Shown here: one piece after another, positions 27,015 to 35,608 of the stretch
How the letters are laid out: each line of letters begins with the position of its first letter
How positions within the stretch are numbered: the first letter of the stretch is position 1
Source of the DNA: Oscillospiraceae bacterium
GTDB taxonomy: Bacteria > Bacillota > Clostridia > Oscillospirales > Ruminococcaceae
DNA: 59,918 nucleotides
NCBI GenBank assembly: GCA_030539275.1
Contig: JAUNSK010000025.1
Location: forward strand, 1 to 59,918
Direction: 5' to 3'
Notes under the pieces: generated by a model
The model's input: the letters and a program-made list of their open reading frames with translations, nothing else
Told to the model about the DNA's origin: nothing
Database searches by the model: none
Position numbers and translations under genes: made by a program

Positions 27015-27433
27015 TACCATAACCTCCCTGACAGCATAGTCAGTCTTACAAATGTAATAACTGACTGCTCTGTAAGTATAATATTTGTATCCAGTCCGCA
27101 TAACTCATCATTATCAAGAAAAATTCTGTACAGCCCATCCTCAAATGACTGCAGAGCATTTTCTTCTGCCTGCACAGTATCAGCTTTTTTTTCACCGTAA
27201 TTAACGCCGAAAGCAATTTTGCCTACCATGGCACTATCGTCCATACAGTCTTTATCAGGAACCTTCAGGTTGTCTTTTTCGTCAAAGCGTTTATTATATT
27301 CAGCCGTACAGATACCGACAGTCATAGTTATAAGTTCTCTGACTGTACATGGTACATTTTCAAACTCATAAGGAACAGAAATTATATTGTTTCGTCTTTT
27401 TGCTGCTTGTTTGATATTTATCTTAATTATCAG
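27014..27433 (-). CDS. Partner protein of the DUF4132 gene, probable CTG start
   Basis: The only ATG in the first third would give 103 residues and has no ribosome-binding site. The frame stays open upstream to CTG at 27433, which sits 8 nt after a perfect AGGAGG (27442-27447). The extra 36 codons read as ordinary protein (INIKQAAKRRN, then VPYEFENVPCTVRELI). I therefore propose a 139-residue protein starting at CTG (ATA or ATT just after are alternatives). It ends TAATG, sharing one base with the DUF4132 start, so translation is coupled. The family is unknown to me, though a short protein of this kind before DUF4132 genes seems familiar in Clostridia. Confidence 0.65.
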   Translation of the reverse strand: MIIKINIKQAAKRRNNIISVPYEFENVPCTVRELITMTVGICTAEYNKRFDEKDNLKVPDKDCMDDSAMVGKIAFGVNYGEKKADTVQAEENALQSFEDGLYRIFLDNDELCGLDTNIILTEQSVITFVRLTMLSGRLW

Positions 27434-27465
27434 TGTTTTCTCCTCCTATACAGTATATTTTGTTT

Positions 27466-27494
27466 ATTGTACCATATTATTGTTTAAAAAACAA
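27466..27494 (-). promoter_or_regulatory. Promoter of the DUF4132 operon
   Basis: On the minus strand TTGTTT (27489-27494) and TACAAT (27466-27471) are 17 bp apart, about 20 nt before the AGGAGG site. Confidence 0.55.
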
Positions 27495-27607
27495 TTATAT
27501 TTTTCTTTATTACAGTCAGAATATATTAAAAAACAATATGAATAACAAGCCCTGAAAATCAGAGACTATTATTGTATATACAAATATATATACAAAGGAG
27601 TCTTTAT

Positions 27608-27721
27608 ATGAAATTTAAAAGGGATAAAAATAAACAGCCGGATGAAGAAGCCGATATAGAGTCTTCAATCGTCAGAGGCGGCTTTGCATCAATGCAGCTG
27701 TTCTCATGGACTAACAGATAG
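27608..27721 (+). CDS. 37-residue hypothetical protein
   Basis: A short frame with a clear AAAGGAG site 7 nt before its ATG encodes a highly charged N-terminal half (KFKRDKNKQPDEEADIESS) and a less polar C-terminal half (VRGGFASMQLFSWTNR). It is followed at once by a strong terminator, so it is a complete small transcription unit between two minus-strand genes. It shows no membrane segment, no cysteine and no recognised family. It could be a small regulatory or structural protein, or the residue of a longer gene; no modification enzyme lies nearby to suggest a peptide natural product. Confidence 0.5.
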   Translation: MKFKRDKNKQPDEEADIESSIVRGGFASMQLFSWTNR

Positions 27722-27734
27722 TAAAATAACAAAG

Positions 27735-27768
27735 ACAGCATCCGGACTTTTTTTAGTCTGGATGCTGT
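27735..27768. terminator. Bidirectional terminator between the 37-residue gene and yicI
   Basis: A 14-bp stem (one G-T pair) joins 27735-27748 and 27755-27768 with a T-rich loop and flanking A/T runs. It serves both converging genes. Confidence 0.75.
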
Positions 27769-27773
27769 TATTT

Positions 27774-30107
27774 TCAGAGAACATATTCGCGTGAATATCT
27801 TCCGTCAGGTTTAATTATCTCATAGATGTCTGTCCCGTTTACAGCAAATACAAAATCTTTGTCAGTTGGCGTAAAGCTTATATTCAGCTCTTTTCCTTTG
27901 CGGCATGCAGTAATACTGAATATAATATTTCCGTCGCAGTCAGCTACTTCAGTTTCTGCTTTACCATCGCCCGTACTGTAGAGAGTTACAACACAATTTT
28001 TGATATAATCATACTCAAAATTATCTTTAAAATCACCATATACAATAATACTCGAGTCTCTGACAAGAAGAGGCATTTCCATATATGTACATTTCTTATT
28101 TATATATCTTGCGCCGTTATATTTCTCATTTGTAATAATGTCTGTCCATATTCCTTCAGGAAGATAAAACTTAGCTTCTGAGCGGTCATTGAAAACAGGA
28201 GCGGCAAGAAGACTGTCTCCAAGCATATACTGCTTATCCAGTGTAAGACATACCGGATCATCCGGAAATTCAAGAAACATTGCACGCATCATAGGTATCC
28301 CGGTAACCGAAGTTTTAACTGCCTGATTATACAGATACGGCATCAGCCTGCCTTTGAGCTTGGTGAAAAATCTCAGTACATCTACTGATTCATCATCAAA
28401 GAGCCAGGGAACACGGTATGTAGAATTTCCATGGAGTCTGCTGTGAGTTGACAAAAGACCGAATGCACACCAGCGCTTATATATATCCGGAGTGGCTGTT
28501 TCTTCAAAGCCGCCTATATCATGACTGAAAAATCCAAAACCGCTGCAGCACAGAGACAGGCCGCCCCGAAGGGACTCAGCCATCGATGAATATCTGGCTG
28601 TGCAGTCTCCGCCCCAGTGAACAGGATATTTCTGGCATCCCGCAGTAGCACTTCTGGAAAATACACATGCTTTGTTTTTTCCATATCTCTTTTCAAGTAC
28701 ACTGAAAACAGTCTTGTTATAGAGATACGAATAGTAATTATGCATACTTACCGGATCCATGTTGTTGAAGTAACGTACATTGTGAGGGATACGTTCACCG
28801 AAATCAGTCTTAAAATTAGTAATACCCATATCACACAGCTTCTCAAGCTTCTGACTGTACCATATGCAGGCATCAGGATTTGTAAAGTCTACTATTGCCA
28901 TACCGGGCTGCCAGAGATCACACTGAAAAATACTTCCGTCCGTATTTCTGAGGAAATAACCGCCGGCGACACCCTCATCAAATAAAGCTGAGCGCTGAGC
29001 TATATATGGATTTATCCAGACACATACAGAAATTCCTCTGCTTGTGATTTTTTCTATCATTTTTTCAGGTTCAGGAAAAGCATCCCTGTTCCATTCAAAA
29101 TTTGTCCATTCATATTCTTTCATCCACAGACAATCAAAATGAAAAACCTGCAGCGGAATATCTCTTTGTTTCATTCCGTCGATGAACGACATTACCGTTT
29201 TCTCATTATACTCAGTAATAAATGAAGTTGAAAGCCATAATCCGAATGTATATGCCGGAGGAAGGGAAGGTCGTCCTGTAAGTGCAGTATATCTCATCAG
29301 TACTTCCTTCGGGTCCTTGCCTGCAATAATATAATACTCCAGTCGTTCACCGCGCAGTGAAAACGATACTCCGGATACTATATCAGAAGCTGCCTCAAAC
29401 GATACTCTGTCGCTGCTGTTGACAAATACTCCGTAACCTGCTGATGAAATATAGAACGGAACAGATTTATAACTCTGGTCTGTACATGTTCCTCCGTCAC
29501 AGTTCCAGATATCTGCTGTCTGTCCGTTTTTTATAAAAGGCGTAAACTTTTCACCGAACCCATAAATATATTCGTCAGGATCAAGATCAAGAAGTTCCCG
29601 TATATATGTTCCTTTTGTATCAGACGGACACATCCAGAACGGGTATAAGTCACTATCAGGATCTGACGGAAAACTTAAGTTTTCAGATATGTATGCTGTG
29701 CTTCGGGGTCCGTTTGCAGTCAGCCTTCTGTCTGAGTAAAAAAACTCTGCAAGTCTGTCTGAGCCTTTGCTTATGACTGCTCTCAGGGAACCTGCAGATA
29801 TCTCCACATTTTCTTCATTTTCGCTGACCTGAGCCGTAAAGCCGTTATCCTCACTGAGTTCAAATTCCGGCTTATTATCAGCAGATCCTTTAAAATGAAC
29901 AATGCTTACCTTTATAATGTTTTCAGCTGCTGACGAGTATGTTACCTCAAGATTCGGGCCTGACAGAGTCATTCCTTTATTGCTCACAACATATGGAGTA
30001 TACAGAACATTTATGCAGTTATTGCAGCAGCTTACAGCATATGGCTGTTTCAGATAAGTTATATTGTATTTTCTTTTATTCATCCAGTATCCATCTGTAA
30101 ATTTCAT
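27774..30107 (-). CDS. GH31 alpha-xylosidase, YicI type
   Basis: The 777-residue enzyme aligns over its whole length with E. coli YicI (772 residues), a glycoside hydrolase family 31 alpha-xylosidase that removes alpha-1,6-xylose from xyloglucan oligosaccharides such as isoprimeverose. The catalytic nucleophile is the Asp in FKTDFGERIP (about residue 415) and the acid/base is the Asp in HWGGDC (about 480). YicI-type blocks LWLSTSFITEYNE, HFDCLWMKEYEW and GLLSTHSRLHG are intact. There is no signal peptide, so it acts on imported oligosaccharides. No transporter or other xyloglucan gene is adjacent. The ribosome-binding site GAGGTG lies 5 nt before ATG. Confidence 0.95.
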   Translation of the reverse strand: MKFTDGYWMNKRKYNITYLKQPYAVSCCNNCINVLYTPYVVSNKGMTLSGPNLEVTYSSAAENIIKVSIVHFKGSADNKPEFELSEDNGFTAQVSENEENVEISAGSLRAVISKGSDRLAEFFYSDRRLTANGPRSTAYISENLSFPSDPDSDLYPFWMCPSDTKGTYIRELLDLDPDEYIYGFGEKFTPFIKNGQTADIWNCDGGTCTDQSYKSVPFYISSAGYGVFVNSSDRVSFEAASDIVSGVSFSLRGERLEYYIIAGKDPKEVLMRYTALTGRPSLPPAYTFGLWLSTSFITEYNEKTVMSFIDGMKQRDIPLQVFHFDCLWMKEYEWTNFEWNRDAFPEPEKMIEKITSRGISVCVWINPYIAQRSALFDEGVAGGYFLRNTDGSIFQCDLWQPGMAIVDFTNPDACIWYSQKLEKLCDMGITNFKTDFGERIPHNVRYFNNMDPVSMHNYYSYLYNKTVFSVLEKRYGKNKACVFSRSATAGCQKYPVHWGGDCTARYSSMAESLRGGLSLCCSGFGFFSHDIGGFEETATPDIYKRWCAFGLLSTHSRLHGNSTYRVPWLFDDESVDVLRFFTKLKGRLMPYLYNQAVKTSVTGIPMMRAMFLEFPDDPVCLTLDKQYMLGDSLLAAPVFNDRSEAKFYLPEGIWTDIITNEKYNGARYINKKCTYMEMPLLVRDSSIIVYGDFKDNFEYDYIKNCVVTLYSTGDGKAETEVADCDGNIIFSITACRKGKELNISFTPTDKDFVFAVNGTDIYEIIKPDGRYSREYVL

Positions 30108-30273
30108 TGTACACCTCGTCTTTTTTATAATAAATTATTCTATAATAATAACATATTATGAGGTAATTTGTCCATGAATAGTTATTTAAAATATGTAAGC
30201 GGAATTGTACACCTGAAAAAATCTTTCATTTCAGTTATATTGTTATTTTTCAGCGGAAGAAAGCATTAGTTTG

Positions 30274-30302
30274 TTGAAATCTGTAATAATAAATGCTATA
30301 AT
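30274..30302 (+). promoter_or_regulatory. Promoter of the GGDEF-EAL gene
   Basis: TTGAAA (30274-30279) and TATAAT (30297-30302) have a 17-bp spacer, 36 nt before the start codon. Confidence 0.7.
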
Positions 30303-30338
30303 TTATATATATCATCTGAAAGGAATAAGTGTAAAAGT

Positions 30339-32012
30339 ATGAAAGATAAAAACAAAAAGGTCAAGCAGCATACTATTGCTACTGATTCGTTACTATATAT
30401 ATTTACAGCATTGCTTATTATTTACATATCAAGAGGTAAAGTCAGCATAAATGTAGCCGGCATCATTGTTGATTCAGGCAGATCAAGCGGGATTCTCTCA
30501 GTACTGCTTACGCTGTATTCAGCTCATGTAGTGCTCAGGTGCAAAAAAAGCGGGATGATAAATTCACTTATACTGAATATAACCGAAATACTTATGTTGT
30601 CAAGTACGATTTTTATCAAAAAGTCACTGGAAGCAACCCCCGGTATAGCTATTGTAGCAGGTGGGATCGGAGTCACAGTTCTAATCAGGCATTTTCAGAT
30701 CGAAAGTGATAAAAATGAAGAGAAGCTCGAGAATCTTGTATATCTGGATCCTCTTACAAATATTCCGAACAGAAGATACTTTATGAAGAAGCTTTCAGAA
30801 CTCTCTGAAAAACCCGGATGTCATTTTGCACTTGTATTTATAGACCTTGATAATTTCAAGGCCATCAATGATACCTCCGGTCATGAAACAGGGGACTGCG
30901 TTCTGAACGAAGTAGTAAAAAGATGGAATATGCAGAAGCGAAAAAATGAATTTATGGCAAGACTCGGAGGAGACGAATTTGCTGTAGTAATTCCTGATTA
31001 CACAAATGAAAATATACTAAGAAACAGAGTAGAATCCTTCAGCGTCGCTCTGAATGAAAAGTTTTACTGCAACGGCAGAAATATTTTTATGTCGGCCTGC
31101 ATGGGTGTTGTAAGATATCCATATGACAGCACGGACATCAACTCTGTTTTCAAATACTCTGATATCGCTATGTACAATGCTAAAAACTCAGGTAAAAAAG
31201 GGATCAGCTACTTTGAACATTCTATGGTTTCCGGAATAGAAAAAGCAGCCGATATATTTGATCAGATAAACTATTCTCTGGAAAATGAACTTTTTTATAT
31301 AGTATATCAGCCGCAGTTCAGTCTCAGAGATAATGAACTGAGAGGTTTTGAAGCACTGATAAGAATGAAGGATAAGGATGGCAGTCTGGTAAGTTCAGAT
31401 TTATTTATTCCACTTGCCGAAAAAAACGGGCTTATAAGAGATGTTGAGTGCTGGGTGCTGAGCAGAGCACTTAATCAGTTCAAACCGATACTTGAAAAGT
31501 GCAACAGAAAAATTACACTGTCCATAAATATTTCAGCAGTTCATATACTTCACAATGAGTTTATCAATGATATAAACCTTGCACTTGAGGTTTCTGATTT
31601 TCCTCCTGAAAATCTGGAACTTGAAATAACTGAATCTGCTTTTCTCGTATCTGTAAATGACGCTGTCCGCAAGATCAATATACTGAAAAAATCAGGCATA
31701 AAGATCGCTCTTGATGACTTCGGAACCGGATACGCTTCTCTTACATATATCACCAAGCTGCCGATAGATCTTCTCAAAATAGATAAATCATTTATAGAAG
31801 CTATTAATGATAATCCTGACTACGACAGTATAAAGTTTATAAATACTATAATTTCAATGGCCCACATACTGAATTTTTCAGTAATAGCTGAAGGCGTGGA
31901 AACACAAAAGCAGCTGACCGAACTAACAAATATGGACTGTGACTATATGCAGGGATTTCTTAAGGGAAGACCTGTCAGCTTAAGGGAAGCTGAGGAGTTG
32001 TTTCTCTCTTGA
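30339..32012 (+). CDS. Membrane GGDEF-EAL cyclic di-GMP protein
   Basis: The 557-residue protein has about four hydrophobic segments in residues 15-120, then a GGDEF domain (DPLTNIPNRRYF, RLGGDEFAVV) and an EAL domain. The EAL domain keeps every metal and catalytic element I can check: EALIRM, ELEITESAF, DDFGTGYASL, IDKSFI and AEGVET. Both a cyclase and a phosphodiesterase activity are therefore possible. The membrane part resembles no named sensor that I recognise and probably reports a membrane signal. Together with the cytosolic cyclase at 5608-6912 it shows that this organism uses cyclic di-GMP, as flagellated or adherent Ruminococcus-like bacteria do. Confidence 0.93.
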   Translation: MKDKNKKVKQHTIATDSLLYIFTALLIIYISRGKVSINVAGIIVDSGRSSGILSVLLTLYSAHVVLRCKKSGMINSLILNITEILMLSSTIFIKKSLEATPGIAIVAGGIGVTVLIRHFQIESDKNEEKLENLVYLDPLTNIPNRRYFMKKLSELSEKPGCHFALVFIDLDNFKAINDTSGHETGDCVLNEVVKRWNMQKRKNEFMARLGGDEFAVVIPDYTNENILRNRVESFSVALNEKFYCNGRNIFMSACMGVVRYPYDSTDINSVFKYSDIAMYNAKNSGKKGISYFEHSMVSGIEKAADIFDQINYSLENELFYIVYQPQFSLRDNELRGFEALIRMKDKDGSLVSSDLFIPLAEKNGLIRDVECWVLSRALNQFKPILEKCNRKITLSINISAVHILHNEFINDINLALEVSDFPPENLELEITESAFLVSVNDAVRKINILKKSGIKIALDDFGTGYASLTYITKLPIDLLKIDKSFIEAINDNPDYDSIKFINTIISMAHILNFSVIAEGVETQKQLTELTNMDCDYMQGFLKGRPVSLREAEELFLS

Positions 32013-32080
32013 CATATATGGTATAATATAACCAGACATGTTTTGTTAATTTAAAGGATGATTATTTAAAGGAGGTAAAA

Positions 32081-32260
32081 ATGTTACTTAATTCACTGCT
32101 TATTCAGATGGCTGTTATGGCCGCAGGCTCTCCTGCAACAGGAGATCAGCGAAATACAACGCTTCCGATAGTTTTCGGAATTATAGCTCTAGTACTTATC
32201 GCCGGAAGCATTGTTGCCGGTGCCGTTTCGAAAAAAGATAAAAATAATAAAAAGAAATAA
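32081..32260 (+). CDS. 59-residue membrane protein resembling a bare sortase sorting signal
   Basis: The frame starts at ATG 32081 behind a perfect AAAGGAGGT (32069-32077). The protein has a short hydrophobic start (LLNSLLIQMAVMAA), then SPATGD, a hydrophobic segment (TLPIVFGIIALVLIAGSIVAGAV) and a lysine-rich tail. SPATGD plus membrane segment plus positive tail is the layout of a cell-wall sorting signal of the SPKTG type used by Clostridia. There is almost no protein in front of it. It may be a degraded surface protein, a tiny anchored peptide, or an ordinary small membrane protein. A sortase is encoded at 37989-38672. Confidence 0.65.
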   Translation: MLLNSLLIQMAVMAAGSPATGDQRNTTLPIVFGIIALVLIAGSIVAGAVSKKDKNNKKK

Positions 32261-32271
32261 TTATACTCATT

Positions 32272-32306
32272 AAAAATCCCGCTGCATTTTCGCAAGCGGG
32301 ATTTTT
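32272..32306. terminator. Terminator after the 59-residue gene
   Basis: AAAAATCCCGCT (from 32272) pairs with AGCGGGATTTTT (ending at 32306) around GCATTTTCGCA, with a T-run at the 3' side. Confidence 0.8.
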
Positions 32307-32405
32307 AATGTATATAAACAGATTTGAACACATATTATTAATTGACACATAATAAAAAATAAGGTCGGTGTCATAAAAAATTATAATATATACCGGGAGG
32401 TTCAA

Positions 32406-33347
32406 ATGAAGAAATATTATCCGGAGGGAATGCTGTACGACACTGAAGACAACAAAAGCACAATTAAAGACATAAACTGTCTTATGGAAGCTATCGACAC
32501 AGGTAAAATAATTGAAGCGTATGCCATGATATGTGACAATGATCATAATCTGATCGTTGATCTGCCATGTATCAGAGGCGTTATTCCAAGGCTTGAGGGT
32601 GCAGTGGGAATTGAAGACGGTTCTACAAGGGATATTGCACTCATATCAAGGGTAAGCAAGCCTGTCTGTTTTAAGGTCCTCAGAATAGATACTGACAAAT
32701 ATGGAAGGCAGACAGCCGTTCTGTCCAGAAAAGCAGCACAAGAGGAGTGCCTTATAAAATATCTCGGAAAACTCTCATGCGGAGATATAATACCGGCACG
32801 GATTACGCATATTGAACAGTTCGGATGCTTTGTTGACATCGGATGCGGAATCCCGTCAATGATACCTATAGACGCTATATCGATCTCAAGAATATCTCAC
32901 CCGCGTGACCGTTTCCACGTTATGCAGGACGTCCGTGCTGTAGTCAAAAGCATTGACAATGACTCAGACCATCTGCGGATCAATCTTTCACACAAAGAGC
33001 TGCTCGGAACATGGGAAGAGAATGCATCTATGTTCAAGGCAGGCGAAACGGTTGCAGGTATTGTCAGATCAGTAGAAAATTACGGAATATTTATCGAGCT
33101 TACACCAAATCTTGCGGGCCTGGCTGAACCAAAAGAAAACGTAAAAGTCGGTCAGCATGCGAGTGTTTACATAAAAGCTCTTATTCCGGAAAAAATGAAA
33201 GTCAAACTGATCATTGTAGACGTCTTTGATGATATACCAAGGAATACTGATATAAAATATTTTATTACAGGCAATCACATAGATAACTGGAAATATACAA
33301 CTGACAGCGCTGAAAAAATAATAGAGAGCACATTTACTGACTGCTGA
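32406..33347 (+). CDS. S1 RNA-binding-domain protein
   Basis: The 313-residue protein carries three S1-type OB folds: a degenerate one at about residues 35-107, a clear one at about 115-185 (GDIIPARITHIEQFGCFVDIG...PRDRF...INLSHKELLGTW) and a third at about 200-265 (GETVAGIVRSVENYGIFIEL...GLAEPK). Gram-positive S1-like proteins of this size bind RNA or assist translation; the true ribosomal S1 is longer. The ribosome-binding site GGGAGG lies 6 nt before ATG. The gene converges with rarA and their coding sequences overlap by 14 bp at the stops. It is not associated with IspH or Cmk, which flank S1 fusions in many Clostridia. Confidence 0.9.
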   Translation: MKKYYPEGMLYDTEDNKSTIKDINCLMEAIDTGKIIEAYAMICDNDHNLIVDLPCIRGVIPRLEGAVGIEDGSTRDIALISRVSKPVCFKVLRIDTDKYGRQTAVLSRKAAQEECLIKYLGKLSCGDIIPARITHIEQFGCFVDIGCGIPSMIPIDAISISRISHPRDRFHVMQDVRAVVKSIDNDSDHLRINLSHKELLGTWEENASMFKAGETVAGIVRSVENYGIFIELTPNLAGLAEPKENVKVGQHASVYIKALIPEKMKVKLIIVDVFDDIPRNTDIKYFITGNHIDNWKYTTDSAEKIIESTFTDC

Positions 33348-34599
33348 TCTTTTTTCTGTATTCCAGTGCTGCCTGCTCCTGCTTGTTGCTTCCGAACCGG
33401 TAATACTTTTTATCCTTAAGTTCATCCGGAAGGTACTGCTGACTAACATAATTATTTTTGTAGTTATGCGGAAATTTGTATCCGTCGGATCTTCCGAGAG
33501 AGGATGCCCCTGAATAATGACCGTCCATAAGATATGCAGGTATTTCACCATAGTTTCCTTTTCTGACATCTTCTATCGCAGCATCAACAGCAGTCACAGC
33601 AGTATTGGACTTAGGAGAAGTGCACAGAAGAATAACAGCCTGTGCCAGGGGAATACGTGCTTCCGGTATACCAAGCTGCAGGGCACTGTCAACACAGGAT
33701 TTTACTATAACAACAGCCATAGGGTATGCAAGACCGATATCCTCACTGGCTATAACAAGAAGACGCCTGCACACAGATATAAGATCCGAGGCTTCAAGAA
33801 GCCTTGCAAGATAATGAAGAGCCGCATTTTCATCAGAACCTCTTATAGATTTCTGAAAAGCAGATAAAATATTGTAATGCTGTTCACCGTCACGGTCATA
33901 CCTCATACTGCTTCTCTGAGACAATGACTTTGCAGTTTCAAGAGTAATAAATACTCCGTCTTTTTCAATATCTCCGGCGAGAGTGCATAACTCAGCTGCA
34001 CTTACTGCTTTTCTTACGTCACCGCCGCATGCAGCCGAAATGTGCTGAGCAACTCCGTCTTCCATTGTGATATGATACCCGTTTTCCGATTCAAGAATGG
34101 CGAATGCACGTCTGACTGCTTTCAGGATCTCATCTGCGCTGACAGGCTTGAACTCAAAAACAGTTGAGCGGCTTATGAGTGCATTGAAAACACTGAAATA
34201 CGGATTTTCAGTAGTCGATGCAATAAGTGTTATATCACCGTTTTCTATATATTCAAGCAGCACCTGCTGCTGCTTTTTATTTAAGTACTGTATTTCATCA
34301 AGATACAGAAGAATACCCTCACATCCGGAAAAAGTCTGCGTCTGAGCAATAATGTCCCTGATATCAGACGAAGAAGCTGTTGTTCCGTTGAGTTTATAAA
34401 GCGTCATTCCTGCATTTTCAGCGATTATGCGGGCTACTGTAGTTTTACCGGTACCTGATGGTCCGAAAAAAATCATATTTGATATCTGGCCGCTTTCGAT
34501 AATACGTCGGAGCGGTCTGTTTTTTTGCAAAAGATGACTCTGACCGACTACGTCATCAAGTTTTTTCGGACGTATTCTGTCTGCAATAGGCGTTTTCAT
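33334..34599 (-). CDS. Replication-associated recombination ATPase RarA (MgsA)
   Basis: The 421-residue AAA+ ATPase acts at stalled replication forks with SSB and clamp-loader-like architecture. It opens with ADRIRPKKLDDVVGQSHLL and carries Walker A GPSGTGKTT (about 46-54), Walker B LYLDEIQYLNK, sensor 1 STTENPYFSVF and the C-terminal RarA domain with SEDIGLAYP, GIPEARIPLAQA and FPHNYKNNYVSQQYLP. The length and motifs match the family. Its ATG begins directly after the TAG of the LRR gene, so translation is probably coupled. Confidence 0.96.
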   Translation of the reverse strand: MKTPIADRIRPKKLDDVVGQSHLLQKNRPLRRIIESGQISNMIFFGPSGTGKTTVARIIAENAGMTLYKLNGTTASSSDIRDIIAQTQTFSGCEGILLYLDEIQYLNKKQQQVLLEYIENGDITLIASTTENPYFSVFNALISRSTVFEFKPVSADEILKAVRRAFAILESENGYHITMEDGVAQHISAACGGDVRKAVSAAELCTLAGDIEKDGVFITLETAKSLSQRSSMRYDRDGEQHYNILSAFQKSIRGSDENAALHYLARLLEASDLISVCRRLLVIASEDIGLAYPMAVVIVKSCVDSALQLGIPEARIPLAQAVILLCTSPKSNTAVTAVDAAIEDVRKGNYGEIPAYLMDGHYSGASSLGRSDGYKFPHNYKNNYVSQQYLPDELKDKKYYRFGSNKQEQAALEYRKKISSQ

Positions 34600-35520
34600 C
34601 TAAATGACACCCCGGTCTTCATTTTTATTTTTTTTACTTTTTTTATATCTGTAGCAGACCAGATACAGAAGGGCATTGTTATTACCGGTAATCCGTGCTG
34701 TCATAATATAATCATCAATGTTATTCATGTCTATAAATTCAAGAGCACCGAATTTCATAAGCATTTCAACATTATCCGATTTTATAAAGTATTCAATAAA
34801 CCTGTCCGAGTATGAACCAAGGCAGGATAAATATGAAAATCTGGCAACAGCACTAAGCTCAACAGGATTCTGAAGTCTGAAAAGAGCAATTTTTATTTTT
34901 CCTATCAGAGGGATCCGGGAAGAAAACAGTGAATCGTATTTATCCCATGTAAAGTTTTTATCGCAGATCTTAACATAATCGGAATACAAACCTTTTTCAT
35001 CACGCGGTATATATACAAAAATAGTTTTAACAAGTCTGGATCTGACAGAGGAGTTTTCCTGAAAAAAGAGTTCCGGCAGAAAACCTATCTTTTTTGTAAG
35101 CCGGTCATAAAAAGAAATACTGATACCACTTAGTTTCATACAGCCTTCAAATGCATTATCAGCCATTGAAACCAATGAATCAGTTACTGTAACAGCCTCA
35201 AGATCTCTGCAGTTAAAAAAAGCTGAGTCGGAAATCTTTGTTACGGTAGGAGGCATTTCAATCCGTGAGAGACTTGTACAAGAAGCAAACGCACCGGATG
35301 AAATTTCAGTAAGCCCGTGAGGCAGACTCACGTCAGACAGAAGTTTGCAGCTGTCTGAGCTGCTGTGTCCTGCAAAAGCCCTGAATCCGATACCCCTGAC
35401 CGGATTGCCGTCAATTGCCTGCGGTATACTGATTTCACGGCAGCTGTTGTCAGTCACACCCGTGATCGTAATTCCTTTATCGCCGAGCTCATATTTCAGA
35501 TTCCCAAATTCGTACATCAT
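34600..35520 (-). CDS. Short BspA-type LRR protein, cytosolic
   Basis: The 306-residue protein starts with YEFGNLKYELGDKGITITG, followed by about four LRR_5/BspA repeats (residues about 25-125: GAFASCTSLSRIEMP, SAFFNCRDLEAVTV). The C-terminal half (about 150-290) is helical with an ankyrin-like look (FIEYFIKSDNVEMLMKFGA) and ends in a lysine-rich tail. There is no signal peptide, so unlike the dockerin-bearing LRR protein at 16697 this one should stay inside the cell. It sits in one unit with rarA, with zero intergenic bases. A functional link to fork repair is possible but only from position. Similar short LRR proteins are common in Ruminococcus. Confidence 0.8.
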   Translation of the reverse strand: MMYEFGNLKYELGDKGITITGVTDNSCREISIPQAIDGNPVRGIGFRAFAGHSSSDSCKLLSDVSLPHGLTEISSGAFASCTSLSRIEMPPTVTKISDSAFFNCRDLEAVTVTDSLVSMADNAFEGCMKLSGISISFYDRLTKKIGFLPELFFQENSSVRSRLVKTIFVYIPRDEKGLYSDYVKICDKNFTWDKYDSLFSSRIPLIGKIKIALFRLQNPVELSAVARFSYLSCLGSYSDRFIEYFIKSDNVEMLMKFGALEFIDMNNIDDYIMTARITGNNNALLYLVCYRYKKSKKNKNEDRGVI

Positions 35521-35555
35521 AAAAGTCTGCTCCCTGCAAATATATTTTTAAATTA

Positions 35556-35582
35556 TTTCAGGGGCATACTGTGCCCCTGAAA
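35556..35582 (-). terminator. Terminator-like hairpin after glyA
   Basis: A perfect 11-bp stem pairs 35556-35566 with 35572-35582 (CAGGGGCA core). The U-tract on the minus strand is weak (AATAATTTAAAAA), so it may be partial, letting some transcription run into the LRR-rarA unit. Confidence 0.55.
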
Positions 35583-35608
35583 TACAAAATTCTTAAAATG
35601 TCTTGCTC

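Noticed and set aside
30173-30268. Short frame of about 31 codons upstream of the GGDEF-EAL gene
   Set aside because: No ribosome-binding site precedes it and it lies upstream of the likely promoter.
32013-32040. TTGACA next to TATAAT at 32010-32027
   Set aside because: The boxes are only 7 bp apart, so they cannot form one promoter; a TTGTTT 18 bp upstream of TATAAT is a better but weak match.
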